A stretch of 64,000 nucleotides of DNA from M3007 sp965249785 (lineage in GTDB: Bacteria; Bacteroidota; Bacteroidia; Chitinophagales; Saprospiraceae). Position 1 is the stretch's first letter. Every line of letters begins with the position of its first letter. The position numbers were made by a program, and so were the translations under genes. The stretch is taken from assembly GCA_965249785.1 (NCBI GenBank), contig CBDFMU010000012.1, forward strand, positions 372,001 to 436,000. The letters run 5' to 3'. The notes beneath the pieces were generated by a model that was given only the letters and a program-made list of their open reading frames with translations, had not been told where the DNA came from and ran no database searches. This document shows, one piece after another, positions 19,971-28,253 of the stretch.

Positions 19971-20063
19971 GCTGTCATTCTGAACGCAGGGAAGAATCTG
20001 CCCAAGGGGGAAGAACTAATCTTCCCCTTCTACCTAACCAGATGCTTCCTCCGTCAGCACGAC
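19971..20063. repeat. Palindromic intergenic repeat of the gtcattctgaacg...gaagaatct type
   Basis: The left end gtcattctgaacgcaggga is imperfectly inverted at the right end (cagatgcttcctccgtcagc), with an inner stem aaggggg...cttcccctt. Repeats with this opening are common between genes in many Bacteroidota. It fills much of the 235-bp gap between 5S and the next gene. Confidence 0.6.
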
Positions 20064-20096
20064 AACACCGGGGGAAATTGGCATCTGTTTGTTTAC

Positions 20097-20312
20097 TTAG
20101 GCCGCTTCCATTTCATATTGTAATACTAGCAAATCGGTCCTTTTCAAGGGAAGCATAGCCATAGTTCGGCCCTTTTTGTCTGTGAATTCTATTTCAAAAT
20201 CATCTTCGCCATATATTTCCACCACAGTGCCAACTTGACCTGCTTTCAAGTTGTAGGCAGGCATCGCCTTTAATAAGGCAACTACATCGAGTAATTTAAC
20301 TTCCTGATTCAT
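20097..20312 (-). CDS. DUF4926 domain-containing small protein
   Basis: A 71-residue protein from the second Met (MNQEVKLLD); a Met two codons earlier is also possible. Residues LLDVVALLKAMPAYNLKAGQ, then GTVVEIY and FEIEFTDKKGRT, match the small beta-barrel-like DUF4926 family, whose function is unknown. Members often lie beside DUF6883 proteins, and the fragment just upstream (20329-20463) ends like one. The two appear to be left from such a pair. Confidence 0.7.
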   Translation of the reverse strand: MNQEVKLLDVVALLKAMPAYNLKAGQVGTVVEIYGEDDFEIEFTDKKGRTMAMLPLKRTDLLVLQYEMEAA

Positions 20313-20328
20313 AAGCATTTGCCTAATT

Positions 20329-20463
20329 TTATTTAACGTAACAACTGGTCAGACGGGGCGAAAGTTCATTGGGCTCTAATATCCACACAGTCATAATTAT
20401 TGCAGTGCGTCCATTGCGTTCGATTTTAAATTCTATCTGATAACGTTGGCCAAAACTATCCAT
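20329..20463 (-). pseudogene. C-terminal remnant of a DUF6883-like protein
   Basis: A 44-codon reading frame whose product has QRYQIEFKIERNGRTAI, TVWILE and a C-terminal PRLTSCYVK, resembling the end of DUF6883 proteins. The N-terminal two thirds are missing. Its ATG (20461-20463) lies 2 bases before the stop of the LLM oxidoreductase gene (20456-20458) in another frame, so translation could be coupled. The abrupt join suggests a deletion that fused the loci. The family assignment is from memory of the C-terminal motif and is moderate. Confidence 0.45.
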
Positions 20464-21481
20464 TTACCAAAGGCAGCACCCTTTTCCCAATCAATTCAAT
20501 AGCTTGCATCAATTTAGCATGCGACAACCCCGCATTATCCATTTGAAAAGTAAGCCTAGAAATACCGCCCAGTGCCTCGCTATGCCGAAGAATTTTCTCG
20601 GCTATTTCTTCGGGGCCACCAATTAATAGTGCTCCTTTTGGACTCATTTGCGCATCAAAGTGAGACCGAGTCACCGGCGGCCAGCCACGTTCCTTACCAA
20701 TTCTAGTAAACGTTTCGGCGTAGCCCGGATAAAAATCATCGATGGCTTCCTGCGTGGTATTGGCTACATAACCAAGCGAGTGCATGCCCACGATCAATTT
20801 TTCCGGCGTGTGTCCGGCCCGCTTTCCCGCTTCTCTATACAAATCTACCAATGGGCGAAAGCGATGCGTTTCCCCGCCGATAATAGCCACCATCAGCGGC
20901 AGCCCAAGTGTACCAGCACGAATAAACGATTCGGGGGTGCCACCGACGCCAACCCAAATGGGCAGCGGATTTTGCAAAGGTCTTGGATAGATCGCCTGAT
21001 TTTTGAGCGCGGGACGAAATTTGCCAGACCACGTAACTGTTTCATTCTCCCGAATATTTAACAGCAATTCCAGTTTTTCAGAAAACAACTCATCGTAATC
21101 ATGCAGATTCAAGCCAAATAGCGGAAAGGCTTCGATGAAGGAGCCACGCCCCACCACCATTTCAGCACGGCCCTGAGAAATTAAATCCAGCGTAGCAAAA
21201 TTTTGAAATACCCTGACCGGATCAGCAGCACTAAGCACGGTAACCGCGCTGGTCAAGCGAATGCGCTTGGTGCGGGCAGCAGCGGCAGCAAGGATGATAG
21301 TCGGTGCCGAATCGAGGAACTCTTTACGATGATGCTCTCCTATGCCAAATACATCGAGTCCTGCCTGATCCGCATGCTCCATTCTTTCGAGCAGTTGCGC
21401 CAGCGAATCTTTGTTATTAATGGCAGTACCCGCCTCCTGGCCAGTGATGGCGGCCGCGAAACTGTCTATTCCGATTTCCAT
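20456..21481 (-). CDS. LLM class flavin-dependent oxidoreductase
   Basis: The start is set at MEIGIDSFAAAI. The longer frame adds 18 unrelated residues. 341 residues with the luciferase-like TIM barrel: LDVFGIGEHHRKEF (~50), SAVTVLSAADPVRVFQNFATLDLISQGRAEMVVGRGS (~95-130) and PLPIWVGVGGTPES (~190), which places flavin and substrate as in bacterial luciferase-like monooxygenases. The family uses FMN or F420 and is diverse. The natural substrate is unknown. It lies upstream of the DUF6883/DUF4926 remnant on the same strand. Confidence 0.88.
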   Translation of the reverse strand: MEIGIDSFAAAITGQEAGTAINNKDSLAQLLERMEHADQAGLDVFGIGEHHRKEFLDSAPTIILAAAAARTKRIRLTSAVTVLSAADPVRVFQNFATLDLISQGRAEMVVGRGSFIEAFPLFGLNLHDYDELFSEKLELLLNIRENETVTWSGKFRPALKNQAIYPRPLQNPLPIWVGVGGTPESFIRAGTLGLPLMVAIIGGETHRFRPLVDLYREAGKRAGHTPEKLIVGMHSLGYVANTTQEAIDDFYPGYAETFTRIGKERGWPPVTRSHFDAQMSPKGALLIGGPEEIAEKILRHSEALGGISRLTFQMDNAGLSHAKLMQAIELIGKRVLPLVNG

Positions 21482-21574
21482 AGCGTAATTTTTAGATGCT
21501 TTTGCTAGTAATAAAATAGCCGGAAGTAATGTCAAGTAGACATCATTCCCGGCTATTTGTTTGGTCGATTAACT

Positions 21575-21943
21575 TCAATAAGTAACCGCAGTAACGGTTG
21601 CAGGTAAGAAAATGTATTTATCCCGCAGAAATGCCGCTATCCAAATGAGTATCAATGGTGTAAGGGCATTGAATGGAGTTCCGTGCGACAACTCCGTGGC
21701 CAATGCTCCCGCGAAATAACAGGAAAGCAGTATAAAGCCTATTTTCATCGTTTTCGGATACGCAAACAGGCCGGCGAAAGTGATTTCCATGATTCCCAAC
21801 AAGATCAAGTAGTTCCCTACACCTACTTTGGCCATGCCATCGACTATTTGCGGGGCACCAACCAGTTTCATAATTCCACTCAATGCAGGCATGGCCACAG
21901 CAAGGACGGTAACGGCGATCGTGATGATTTTTTTTATGTTCAT
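21575..21943 (-). CDS. DoxX family membrane protein
   Basis: 122 residues with four hydrophobic segments and the DoxX-like start ALSGIMKLVGAPQIVDGMAKVGVG, followed by LILLGIMEITFAGLFAYPKT. DoxX-like proteins are small inner-membrane proteins, some linked to redox stress. The precise role here is unknown. It is divergent from an HxlR regulator, with a 36-bp palindrome between them, so it is probably the regulator's target. Confidence 0.8.
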   Translation of the reverse strand: MNIKKIITIAVTVLAVAMPALSGIMKLVGAPQIVDGMAKVGVGNYLILLGIMEITFAGLFAYPKTMKIGFILLSCYFAGALATELSHGTPFNALTPLILIWIAAFLRDKYIFLPATVTAVTY

Positions 21944-21968
21944 GATTTTTTAGTTTTTAATTTAGGTG

Positions 21969-22038
21969 CAAACCTACGTACATTTGCTTACATAAAGTTA
22001 GTAGTAACCAAAAGGTTAGCACTAACCTTTTGGTTACT
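21969..22038. promoter_or_regulatory. doxX/hxlR intergenic control region: -7 element and 36-bp palindrome
   Basis: The palindrome has arms 22003-22019 (agtaaccaaaaggttag) and 22022-22038, perfect over 17 bp with a 2-bp centre. It is the likely HxlR operator. The doxX -7 element TAGGTTTG reads on the minus strand at 21969-21976. Between them, tgcttacataa (21985-21995) recurs at the arsR promoter (22582-22592). Confidence 0.75.
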
Positions 22039-22052
22039 ATAAAAATCGCACC

Positions 22053-22454
22053 ATGTCTAAACTGGAAGTAGAAAAACTATCTCACGCTACGTGCAATGCC
22101 CGATTAGCGTCTATCGGCGATGCCCTGTATGTCATTGGTGGTAAGTGGAAATTACGAATCATCGTTGCTTTAAGGGAAGATTGCCGTCGCTTTAATGAAC
22201 TACAACGTACCGTGGCGGGCATTTCCGCGCGGGTACTTTCCAATGAGTTGAAAGAATTGGAAATGAATGGCTTTGTGAAACGCACAGTACACGTGCAAAC
22301 GCCAGTGGTGGTGGAATATGAATTGACGGAATATAGTCAGACGTTGGACCAAGTGCTGAACGCTCTCAGTGAATGGGGAGCCATGCACCGGGCGCACGTA
22401 CACCAAATTGGTAGAGAAAACAAGGTTACAAACTTAGTCGAAATGGAAGCGTAA
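22053..22454 (+). CDS. HxlR family transcriptional regulator
   Basis: 133 residues with the HxlR winged helix: CNARLASIGDALYVIGGKWKLRIIVAL, then FNELQRTVAGISARVLSNELKELEMNGFVKR and a wing VVVEYELTEYS. A Cys near the N-terminus (residue 14) matches the redox- or electrophile-sensing Cys of many HxlR members. It is divergent from doxX across a long palindrome, so autoregulation and control of doxX are likely. Confidence 0.9.
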   Translation: MSKLEVEKLSHATCNARLASIGDALYVIGGKWKLRIIVALREDCRRFNELQRTVAGISARVLSNELKELEMNGFVKRTVHVQTPVVVEYELTEYSQTLDQVLNALSEWGAMHRAHVHQIGRENKVTNLVEMEA

Positions 22455-22565
22455 TAATTTGTTAATCAATAATTTATGTGTGTGATAATTCAGTTCACTG
22501 TTTTGCCAATTAATATTTTATAAAAAAAAATTGCCCATAAATTTGCGTAATCACCTGCTTACCTA

Positions 22566-22588
22566 TACTTTTGTAAGTAAATGCTTAC
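22566..22588 (+). promoter_or_regulatory. arsR-type promoter with overlapping operator
   Basis: The -7 element TACTTTTG (22566-22573) is overlapped by the inverted repeat gtaag-N6-cttac (22573-22588), placed to block initiation. The start codon follows at 22598, so the leader is very short. Confidence 0.6.
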
Positions 22589-22597
22589 ATAACGTAT

Positions 22598-22945
22598 ATG
22601 GAAACCAGACGTGACGTTTTTCAGGCCATTGCCGATCCGACGCGGCGAGCCATTATTCACTTAATCGCGGCCAAACCGTTGCATCTCAATGCAATTGCTG
22701 AAAACTTCGAGGTGAGCCGCCCAGCGATCTCGCAGCACATCAAAATCCTCATGGAATGCGGTCTTATTTCTATCAAGAAACAAGGTCGAGAAAGGTACTG
22801 TGAAGCCAAATTGCAGAAACTCCAAGAGGTGTCGCAATGGATAGAGCAGTATAAAAACTTCTGGAACAGCAAGTTGGATGCGCTCGAATTGCATCTCGCC
22901 GAGTCCGCACAATCTGAAAATGACTCTTCATCTAAAAATAGATAA
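22598..22945 (+). CDS. ArsR/SdpR-type winged-helix repressor
   Basis: 115 residues. The N-terminal ArsR winged helix has IADPTRRAIIHLIAAKPLHLNAIAENF, recognition helix SRPAISQHIKILMECGLI and wing QGRERYCEAKLQKL. No metal-binding Cys cluster is present, which fits the SdpR-like subgroup that is paired with AHSA1/SRPBCC genes. The next gene starts 3 bp after the stop and is of that type, so the two form an operon. Confidence 0.88.
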   Translation: METRRDVFQAIADPTRRAIIHLIAAKPLHLNAIAENFEVSRPAISQHIKILMECGLISIKKQGRERYCEAKLQKLQEVSQWIEQYKNFWNSKLDALELHLAESAQSENDSSSKNR

Positions 22946-22948
22946 CTT

Positions 22949-23383
22949 ATGGAAAATCAAGCAATTGTATTGGAACGACTGTTTCAATCTCCGACTTCCA
23001 AAGTCTGGAAAGCGTTGACCGACAAAACTGAAATGAAAAAATGGTACTTCCATCTCGCGGAGTTCAAACCGGAATTGGGCTTCCAATTTCAGTTTACTGG
23101 AGGGCCAAGCAAAGATGTGCAGTACCTCCATTTATGTGAAGTGACCGAAGTCATTCCGGAGAAGAAACTGACGTATAGTTGGCGATACGATGGTTACGAA
23201 GGTATTTCTTACGTGACTTTTGAACTAATTCCGCAGGGCGACGACACTTTATTGAAGTTGAGTCATCGTGGACTGGAAACCTTCCCGCAGAACAATCCCG
23301 ATTTTGCTGTCGGTAGCTTCGCAGATGGTTGGAATCAGATTATTCATACTTCTTTGAAAAAGTATTTGGAAGCAAATGGGTAA
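22949..23383 (+). CDS. SRPBCC / AHSA1 domain protein
   Basis: 144 residues forming one SRPBCC fold of the AHSA1 (Aha1 C-terminal) type: VLERLFQSPTSKVWKALTDK, MKKWYFHL, then the beta-strand core LCEVTEVIPEKKLTYSWRY and a C-terminal helix FADGWNQIIHTSLKKYL. Such proteins bind small hydrophobic ligands, and the function is not defined. It is co-transcribed with the ArsR-type repressor 3 bp upstream and converges with the kinase gene, whose stop is 3 bp away. Confidence 0.85.
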   Translation: MENQAIVLERLFQSPTSKVWKALTDKTEMKKWYFHLAEFKPELGFQFQFTGGPSKDVQYLHLCEVTEVIPEKKLTYSWRYDGYEGISYVTFELIPQGDDTLLKLSHRGLETFPQNNPDFAVGSFADGWNQIIHTSLKKYLEANG

Positions 23384-23386
23384 AAT

Positions 23387-26300
23387 TCAATCCGTCAATG
23401 GAATCCAGATTCGGACATTGGCCCCTATAATTGCGCCGTTTTTATCCTGAATAGTCTTCCTAGACAGTTGTTCTTCCCCGGACGCCGGAATGCCGGCCAG
23501 CAAATCTAATCGCTTCTGCGTCAGCATCATGCCCATAGATTTATAGGGGCGGATAGTTCCCGCAGAAGCGTTTTTTCCTTCTGAAAACCCCGTTCCATTG
23601 TCGGTTACGGAGACTTCCAGCAAATCGCCTTTCCGGATAAAGAGTACTTCTATTATCCCATCGCTTTTCTTGCCTTTCAGGCCATGCCAAAGCGCATTTT
23701 CCACAAAAGGCTGCACCAGCAAAGGCGGTAGCGTGATTTGCTCAGGATCAAGTCCGGCCTCGGCACGAATATTAAACGTAAAAGTGCCTCCAAACCGCAA
23801 TTGCTCTAAGTACAGATAGTTTTCCAGCATAGCCATTTCGTCGGCGAGGCTATGATAACCATCCACCGATCCGTGGAGTGCCAAACGCACCAACTTGGCG
23901 AAGCGCGCCAGATATACCGTCGCTGCATCGCGGTCATTATTAGCAATAAACGACTGGATGGCTTGCAGACAATTGAAGATAAAATGCGGATTCATTTGCG
24001 CCCGGAGCGCGGATGTTTCCATCGCATGTACTTTCTCGCGCAACGCGGCTTCCTGGCGGATGGCCCGCAGGCGATTTCGGTAAAATAGTCCTAGGGCAAC
24101 CGCAAGGGTTGCCCCTACCAATATCCGAAACCACCACGTCGCCCACCACGGCGGACGGATGGCAAAAGGCCAGCGCGACGGCTCGCTCCATTGCCCATCC
24201 TCATTTTGGGCCTGCACCTCGAAAGTGTACTGCCGCGGAGCAAGGTTGACAAAGTTGACTTCGCGGGTATGCGTGTAGACGAAGGACGTGTCGCCCCCCA
24301 ATAGCCGGTAGCGATACGGAATATCGCCGCCGGAACGAAAATGCAGGGCAAAAAAGCGCAGGGCGATGTTGTTTTGGTCGTGCGCGAGCCGCAGGTTGGG
24401 GCTAAAAATGGTATCCCGGTTGTTGACGGTGAATTTTTCCAGTACCGGCGCCGGCATTGGGACGGGGGCCGGTTTTCCCCGCAATCGGGCGATGCCCTTG
24501 TCCGTGGCCACCCAAATTTCATCGCCCAGGAAGGCCACGTCGTTGACTTGGTTGGAGGGCAGCCCGTTTTTCATGGTGAGGGTTTCGATCCGCCAGCCGC
24601 CAGCTGGTTGTCGGCTGAGGATGTTTAGCCCGGTATTGGAACAGGCGTAGATTTTGTCGTCCGGACTGATATCGAGGTCGGAGAGCACATCGCTGGTTAG
24701 CCCGTCGCGGGTGGTGAGGTGGGTGCATTGCCCGTTTTTGTCGCGGATAAGCAAGCCGCCGCCGCGCAGGGCGATGACCATGCTGCTATCGGGCAAAAAT
24801 TCTACACAGTTCGCTTGGAAGCGCAGCGCCGGATGCTGGAAATCGGGCAGTTCGTAACGTCCGTTGCGCCAGTGTCGCAAACCGTCGAGGGTAGTGACCC
24901 ACAGGGTACCGTCGAAATCCGGGGTGACGGAGAAAGTGCGCTTTAGGGAAGATGCGTCTTGTGGAAACTTGGTCGCCTTGTGTGAGCGCAGGTCAATGGA
25001 AATAAAACCACCGTAGGAACTTCCCCACCATTTAGCTCCGGACGGGTCGGGGTTGATTCTTTTAACCGACAAAGGGCTGAAATGAGTGCTTCCCGTAACC
25101 CGATATTTAAAATTTGTCCAGTGATCTTTTTCCAGGAAAGAAAGGTTTGGTGCGCACCAAAGCCTCTTGTTTAGCGTGTCGAAACGGAGCATAGTAATTT
25201 CAACATTACCCGACGGCGCCACGCTGGGCAGCGGCATGATCCGTCCGCTACGCTGGTCAATGGCGCAGACGTCGGCCGTTCGGAATCCGGCATAAACGGT
25301 GGTCAGACCGTCGGTGGCCAGTCGCATTACGTCATCGGCGGGCAGCCCTTTGGCAGCGTCCAGGATGTCGAGGGTAGGGTTTTTACAATAAAAAAGCCCG
25401 GCATCGGTGGTAGCCGCCCACCAGCCGCTCTCGTGGTCACGGAGTACGAAATCCACGGAATGTCCGGGCAGCAGGTTGTCGAACTCATTACGCAGGAAAT
25501 GTTCGAGCGATGGAAACCGCAACAAACCCCGGTGCTCGCCGGTCAGCGAGGCCAGCAAAATGGCGCCGTCCGAATCTTCCAAAATTTGGTTCGCCTGCAC
25601 TTCCTTTTGGCCATGCCAGATCAGGCGATTATCGTGGAGCAGGTAAAAAGTCTGGCCATAACGACCAACGATGTCACCGTTTTTCAAACGCCAGGCATTA
25701 AATGCGGCTCCTTGGATAGGTCGAGAAAAAACCGCCGGGAAACGCCCCAGCGCTATGGCTTTTTCATTTTGCCAACAAAATATCTGGCTCGTCTGCTGCG
25801 TACGGAGGGTAAATGCCTGTTCCGCCCGGTCATCCAGCGCTGATTCGCCCGAACAAATGATTTTACCCTCCAATTCTGTGAAAAGGCTGGCAAAATTATG
25901 CAGCGAGGAAATGACGCGTTGGGTGCCATCCCGCTGCACCACCAGAAATCCTCGCTCCAGGAAAGGCCCCCAAACGGTTCCGTCTTTAGCTACTGCAAAG
26001 CGCAGGGCCGGGTGCCCCTTTTCCCCGAACGCTTTCAACAGGTGGTTATATGGCCAAGAACGGACGGTATCGTTTTCGATGATAGACAGGGTGCCGTCCA
26101 AGTGCATATACCAGATCCGGCCCTGCGTATCGTCCGCTATCTGGAAGGCGGCCGTATTGGCCATGGCACTGGTATCTACCGGGCGGACAAATTCGTAGCC
26201 GTTGAAACGGCAAATGCCCTGCTCGGTGGCGAACCAGAGGAAGCCCCGGCTGTCTTCCATCATGTAATAAATCTCCTTGCTGGGCAGACCGTCGCGGGTG

Positions 26301-26404
26301 GTGAAATTTTGCCAGGCGGGATGCTGCGCATTTAATGATGGATGATGAATGATGAGTGATAAATAAACCGCCAAGAGCAGGAATCGTGGGGTGGATAGAA
26401 ACAT
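23387..26404 (-). CDS. Two-component regulator propeller-domain sensor histidine kinase (LytS type)
   Basis: The start is set at MFLSTPRFLLL, a signal peptide ending LNAQ. The longer frame is not protein-like. About 1005 residues: repeated two-component propeller blades (~30-665; motifs such as MMEDSRGFLWFATEQGICRFNG and GLPSNQVNDVAFLGDEIWVATDKGIARL), a Y_Y_Y domain (~690-755), one membrane segment (WFRILVGATLAVALGLFY, ~770) and a His_kinase domain with His ~807 in QMNPHFIFNCLQAI, N box QPFVENALWHGLKG and a G box near GTGFSEG. The propeller senses an external signal, often a glycan. No receiver is fused. The nearest LytTR regulator is at 32103, on the far side of the lipid-enzyme genes. Confidence 0.9.
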   Translation of the reverse strand: MFLSTPRFLLLAVYLSLIIHHPSLNAQHPAWQNFTTRDGLPSKEIYYMMEDSRGFLWFATEQGICRFNGYEFVRPVDTSAMANTAAFQIADDTQGRIWYMHLDGTLSIIENDTVRSWPYNHLLKAFGEKGHPALRFAVAKDGTVWGPFLERGFLVVQRDGTQRVISSLHNFASLFTELEGKIICSGESALDDRAEQAFTLRTQQTSQIFCWQNEKAIALGRFPAVFSRPIQGAAFNAWRLKNGDIVGRYGQTFYLLHDNRLIWHGQKEVQANQILEDSDGAILLASLTGEHRGLLRFPSLEHFLRNEFDNLLPGHSVDFVLRDHESGWWAATTDAGLFYCKNPTLDILDAAKGLPADDVMRLATDGLTTVYAGFRTADVCAIDQRSGRIMPLPSVAPSGNVEITMLRFDTLNKRLWCAPNLSFLEKDHWTNFKYRVTGSTHFSPLSVKRINPDPSGAKWWGSSYGGFISIDLRSHKATKFPQDASSLKRTFSVTPDFDGTLWVTTLDGLRHWRNGRYELPDFQHPALRFQANCVEFLPDSSMVIALRGGGLLIRDKNGQCTHLTTRDGLTSDVLSDLDISPDDKIYACSNTGLNILSRQPAGGWRIETLTMKNGLPSNQVNDVAFLGDEIWVATDKGIARLRGKPAPVPMPAPVLEKFTVNNRDTIFSPNLRLAHDQNNIALRFFALHFRSGGDIPYRYRLLGGDTSFVYTHTREVNFVNLAPRQYTFEVQAQNEDGQWSEPSRWPFAIRPPWWATWWFRILVGATLAVALGLFYRNRLRAIRQEAALREKVHAMETSALRAQMNPHFIFNCLQAIQSFIANNDRDAATVYLARFAKLVRLALHGSVDGYHSLADEMAMLENYLYLEQLRFGGTFTFNIRAEAGLDPEQITLPPLLVQPFVENALWHGLKGKKSDGIIEVLFIRKGDLLEVSVTDNGTGFSEGKNASAGTIRPYKSMGMMLTQKRLDLLAGIPASGEEQLSRKTIQDKNGAIIGANVRIWIPLTD

Positions 26405-26446
26405 CTGCCGGACATTTTTATAATGTTGTCCGGTAAAAGTAAAAAA

Positions 26447-26476
26447 CACCCGGAAACGTAGGAGACGTTTCGGGTG
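26447..26476 (-). terminator. Intrinsic terminator after the LamG protein gene
   Basis: The stem acgttt(c)cgggtg with cacccgaaacgt has a small bulge and is followed by TTTTTTAC on the minus strand. It separates the LamG gene from the kinase gene downstream. Confidence 0.75.
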
Positions 26477-26511
26477 CTTTTTGAATTTTGAAAAGACAGG
26501 GAAGGCAAAAA

Positions 26512-28176
26512 TTACATCTTCACCAGAGGACGGCTGTGCATTTCCCCGGTATCGTTTTGCCAAATCAGGAAATAGGTACCGGGCGGCAGGCCTTCCAGCG
26601 GGACTTCCAAGCGGCGGGTATTCGGCAGCTCATCAAAGCTGCGGACGCTGCGTCCGTAAAGATCGGTCAGAGAGAGGTGCCGTGGAGTGTTTTCCTGCCA
26701 GGTGATGACCACCTGATCTTGCGCGGGGTTGGGATACAACTGCAACTGCCCAGTCAGGAACACCTCATTTTTAACAGAAACAATTGGGATTTGCGGACAG
26801 AGTGAATCAATTTCGCATTCGGTCAGTACCCGATTGTAGACCCGTACATTGTCAATATCGCCGTTCATCCATAACGGGGGCAAATTCGTACTGGAAATCC
26901 TTCCGATGGTAAACGGATTGAAGGCCGTTCCCAAATTGAACGTGGTGCTTCCGGGGAGGGAGGTACTTTCCAGGGAGCCATCCACATATATTTTCCATTC
27001 ATTATTGCCGGCAGACCCTACGAGGCAATGCCATGCGCCGTCATTGACCAAAGTGGAACTGAAGCCGGATCGTTGGTAAATGCCCGTGCCATCCCGGCCA
27101 CTAAAGGCTACCCTGCCCAGGGAATTATTGTCAACATCTCCGATAGAAATCAGGTATCCGTTGTCAGCGAACGGACCATCGTACTGACCGGCGACCCACT
27201 GACCGTATTGCTGTTCGGTAGTTCTGATCCAGGCGCTAACGGACACCGCATTGGTGATGCCCCGGTTATCGATGCCGCAGTCAATTGAAGTAGAGGAGCC
27301 ATCGAATTGGTAGGCGCTGTTGGTGAGGCCATCGTGTCCGGCGGTTAGTACGGCATTCGTTACCACCCCGTTTATCGCCGTCGGGCTGGCATCATCGGCA
27401 TTGCCGGCAAAAAAAAAATCTCCGGTGAGGCCAAGTGCTAAGTTTGGATTGCAGGGTAGGGGGCAGAGCGAATCAATTTCGCATTCGGTCAGTGCCCGGT
27501 TGTACACCCGTACATTGTCCAGGTCACCGTTCATCCAAAATGGGAAGTTCGGGTTGGTATGCCAGCCGATGGTGAACGGCTCGTTCGTAGAGGTAGCCAG
27601 ATTTACGGTGCTCCCAGCGGTACTGTTTTCAAGATTGCCATCTACATAAATCTCCCAGGATTGATTGGCAGCTATGCCGACCAGGCAATGCCAGTTGCCG
27701 TCGTTCACTTTGGTAGTACTGTAACCAGAGGCGTGATAATTCCCCGTGCCGTCACGTCCGCCAATAGCTACTTGTCCGATAAACCCATTTTGACTGTTGC
27801 CGATGGTCATCGCATAGCCTTTCTCCTCGTCAAAGGAATACTTTCCGGCCACCCACTGGCCGAATGCTGTATCGGTAGTTTTTACCCAGGCACAAATCGA
27901 TACTTGGTTGGTAATACCCCGATTATCAGTGCTACAATCAACCCAAGAGGAACTGCCGTTGAAATGAAAGGCACTGTTGGTCACGCCGTCGCGTCCCGTT
28001 GTTGGAGTCAGGCTGTATCCAGCACCATTTATTGCATTTGGGCTGGCATCTTGCGCATTGCCATTAAATGGAAAGTATCCGGTAAGCCCGGATGAAAGAT
28101 CGCAAGGGTTTTGTGCGATAACCTGACCGCTGAGCAGGCAGGCAAGAAAGAAGAACAAGAATGTTTTGTTTTTCAT
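26512..28176 (-). CDS. Secreted double LamG-domain protein with T9SS sorting domain
   Basis: The start is set at MKNKTFLFFFLACLLSG, a signal peptide ending VIAQ. 554 residues. Two LamG/concanavalin-like domains (~25-245 and ~248-465) are repeats of each other: both open with GLTG(Y/D)F-F-GNA-DASP-AING and end with N-R-V-YNR-LTECEIDSLCP. A T9SS sorting domain covers ~480-554 (LYPNPAQDQVVITW, GTYFLIW). LamG domains bind glycans or other surface ligands. It is 77 bp downstream of the palmitoyltransferase-like gene and probably in its transcript. Confidence 0.85.
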   Translation of the reverse strand: MKNKTFLFFFLACLLSGQVIAQNPCDLSSGLTGYFPFNGNAQDASPNAINGAGYSLTPTTGRDGVTNSAFHFNGSSSWVDCSTDNRGITNQVSICAWVKTTDTAFGQWVAGKYSFDEEKGYAMTIGNSQNGFIGQVAIGGRDGTGNYHASGYSTTKVNDGNWHCLVGIAANQSWEIYVDGNLENSTAGSTVNLATSTNEPFTIGWHTNPNFPFWMNGDLDNVRVYNRALTECEIDSLCPLPCNPNLALGLTGDFFFAGNADDASPTAINGVVTNAVLTAGHDGLTNSAYQFDGSSTSIDCGIDNRGITNAVSVSAWIRTTEQQYGQWVAGQYDGPFADNGYLISIGDVDNNSLGRVAFSGRDGTGIYQRSGFSSTLVNDGAWHCLVGSAGNNEWKIYVDGSLESTSLPGSTTFNLGTAFNPFTIGRISSTNLPPLWMNGDIDNVRVYNRVLTECEIDSLCPQIPIVSVKNEVFLTGQLQLYPNPAQDQVVITWQENTPRHLSLTDLYGRSVRSFDELPNTRRLEVPLEGLPPGTYFLIWQNDTGEMHSRPLVKM

Positions 28177-28253
28177 TAGTTGTATTTTGAAAGGTTTCAT
28201 TTTTGAAAAATCGAAAATAAAAGCGATCCGGCAAAAGGTGTTCTTGACGGACA

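Noticed and set aside
26333..26365. Short tgatga-type repetitive run
   Set aside because: It encodes the signal-peptide end of the propeller kinase (SLIIHHPSLNAQ) and needs no other explanation.
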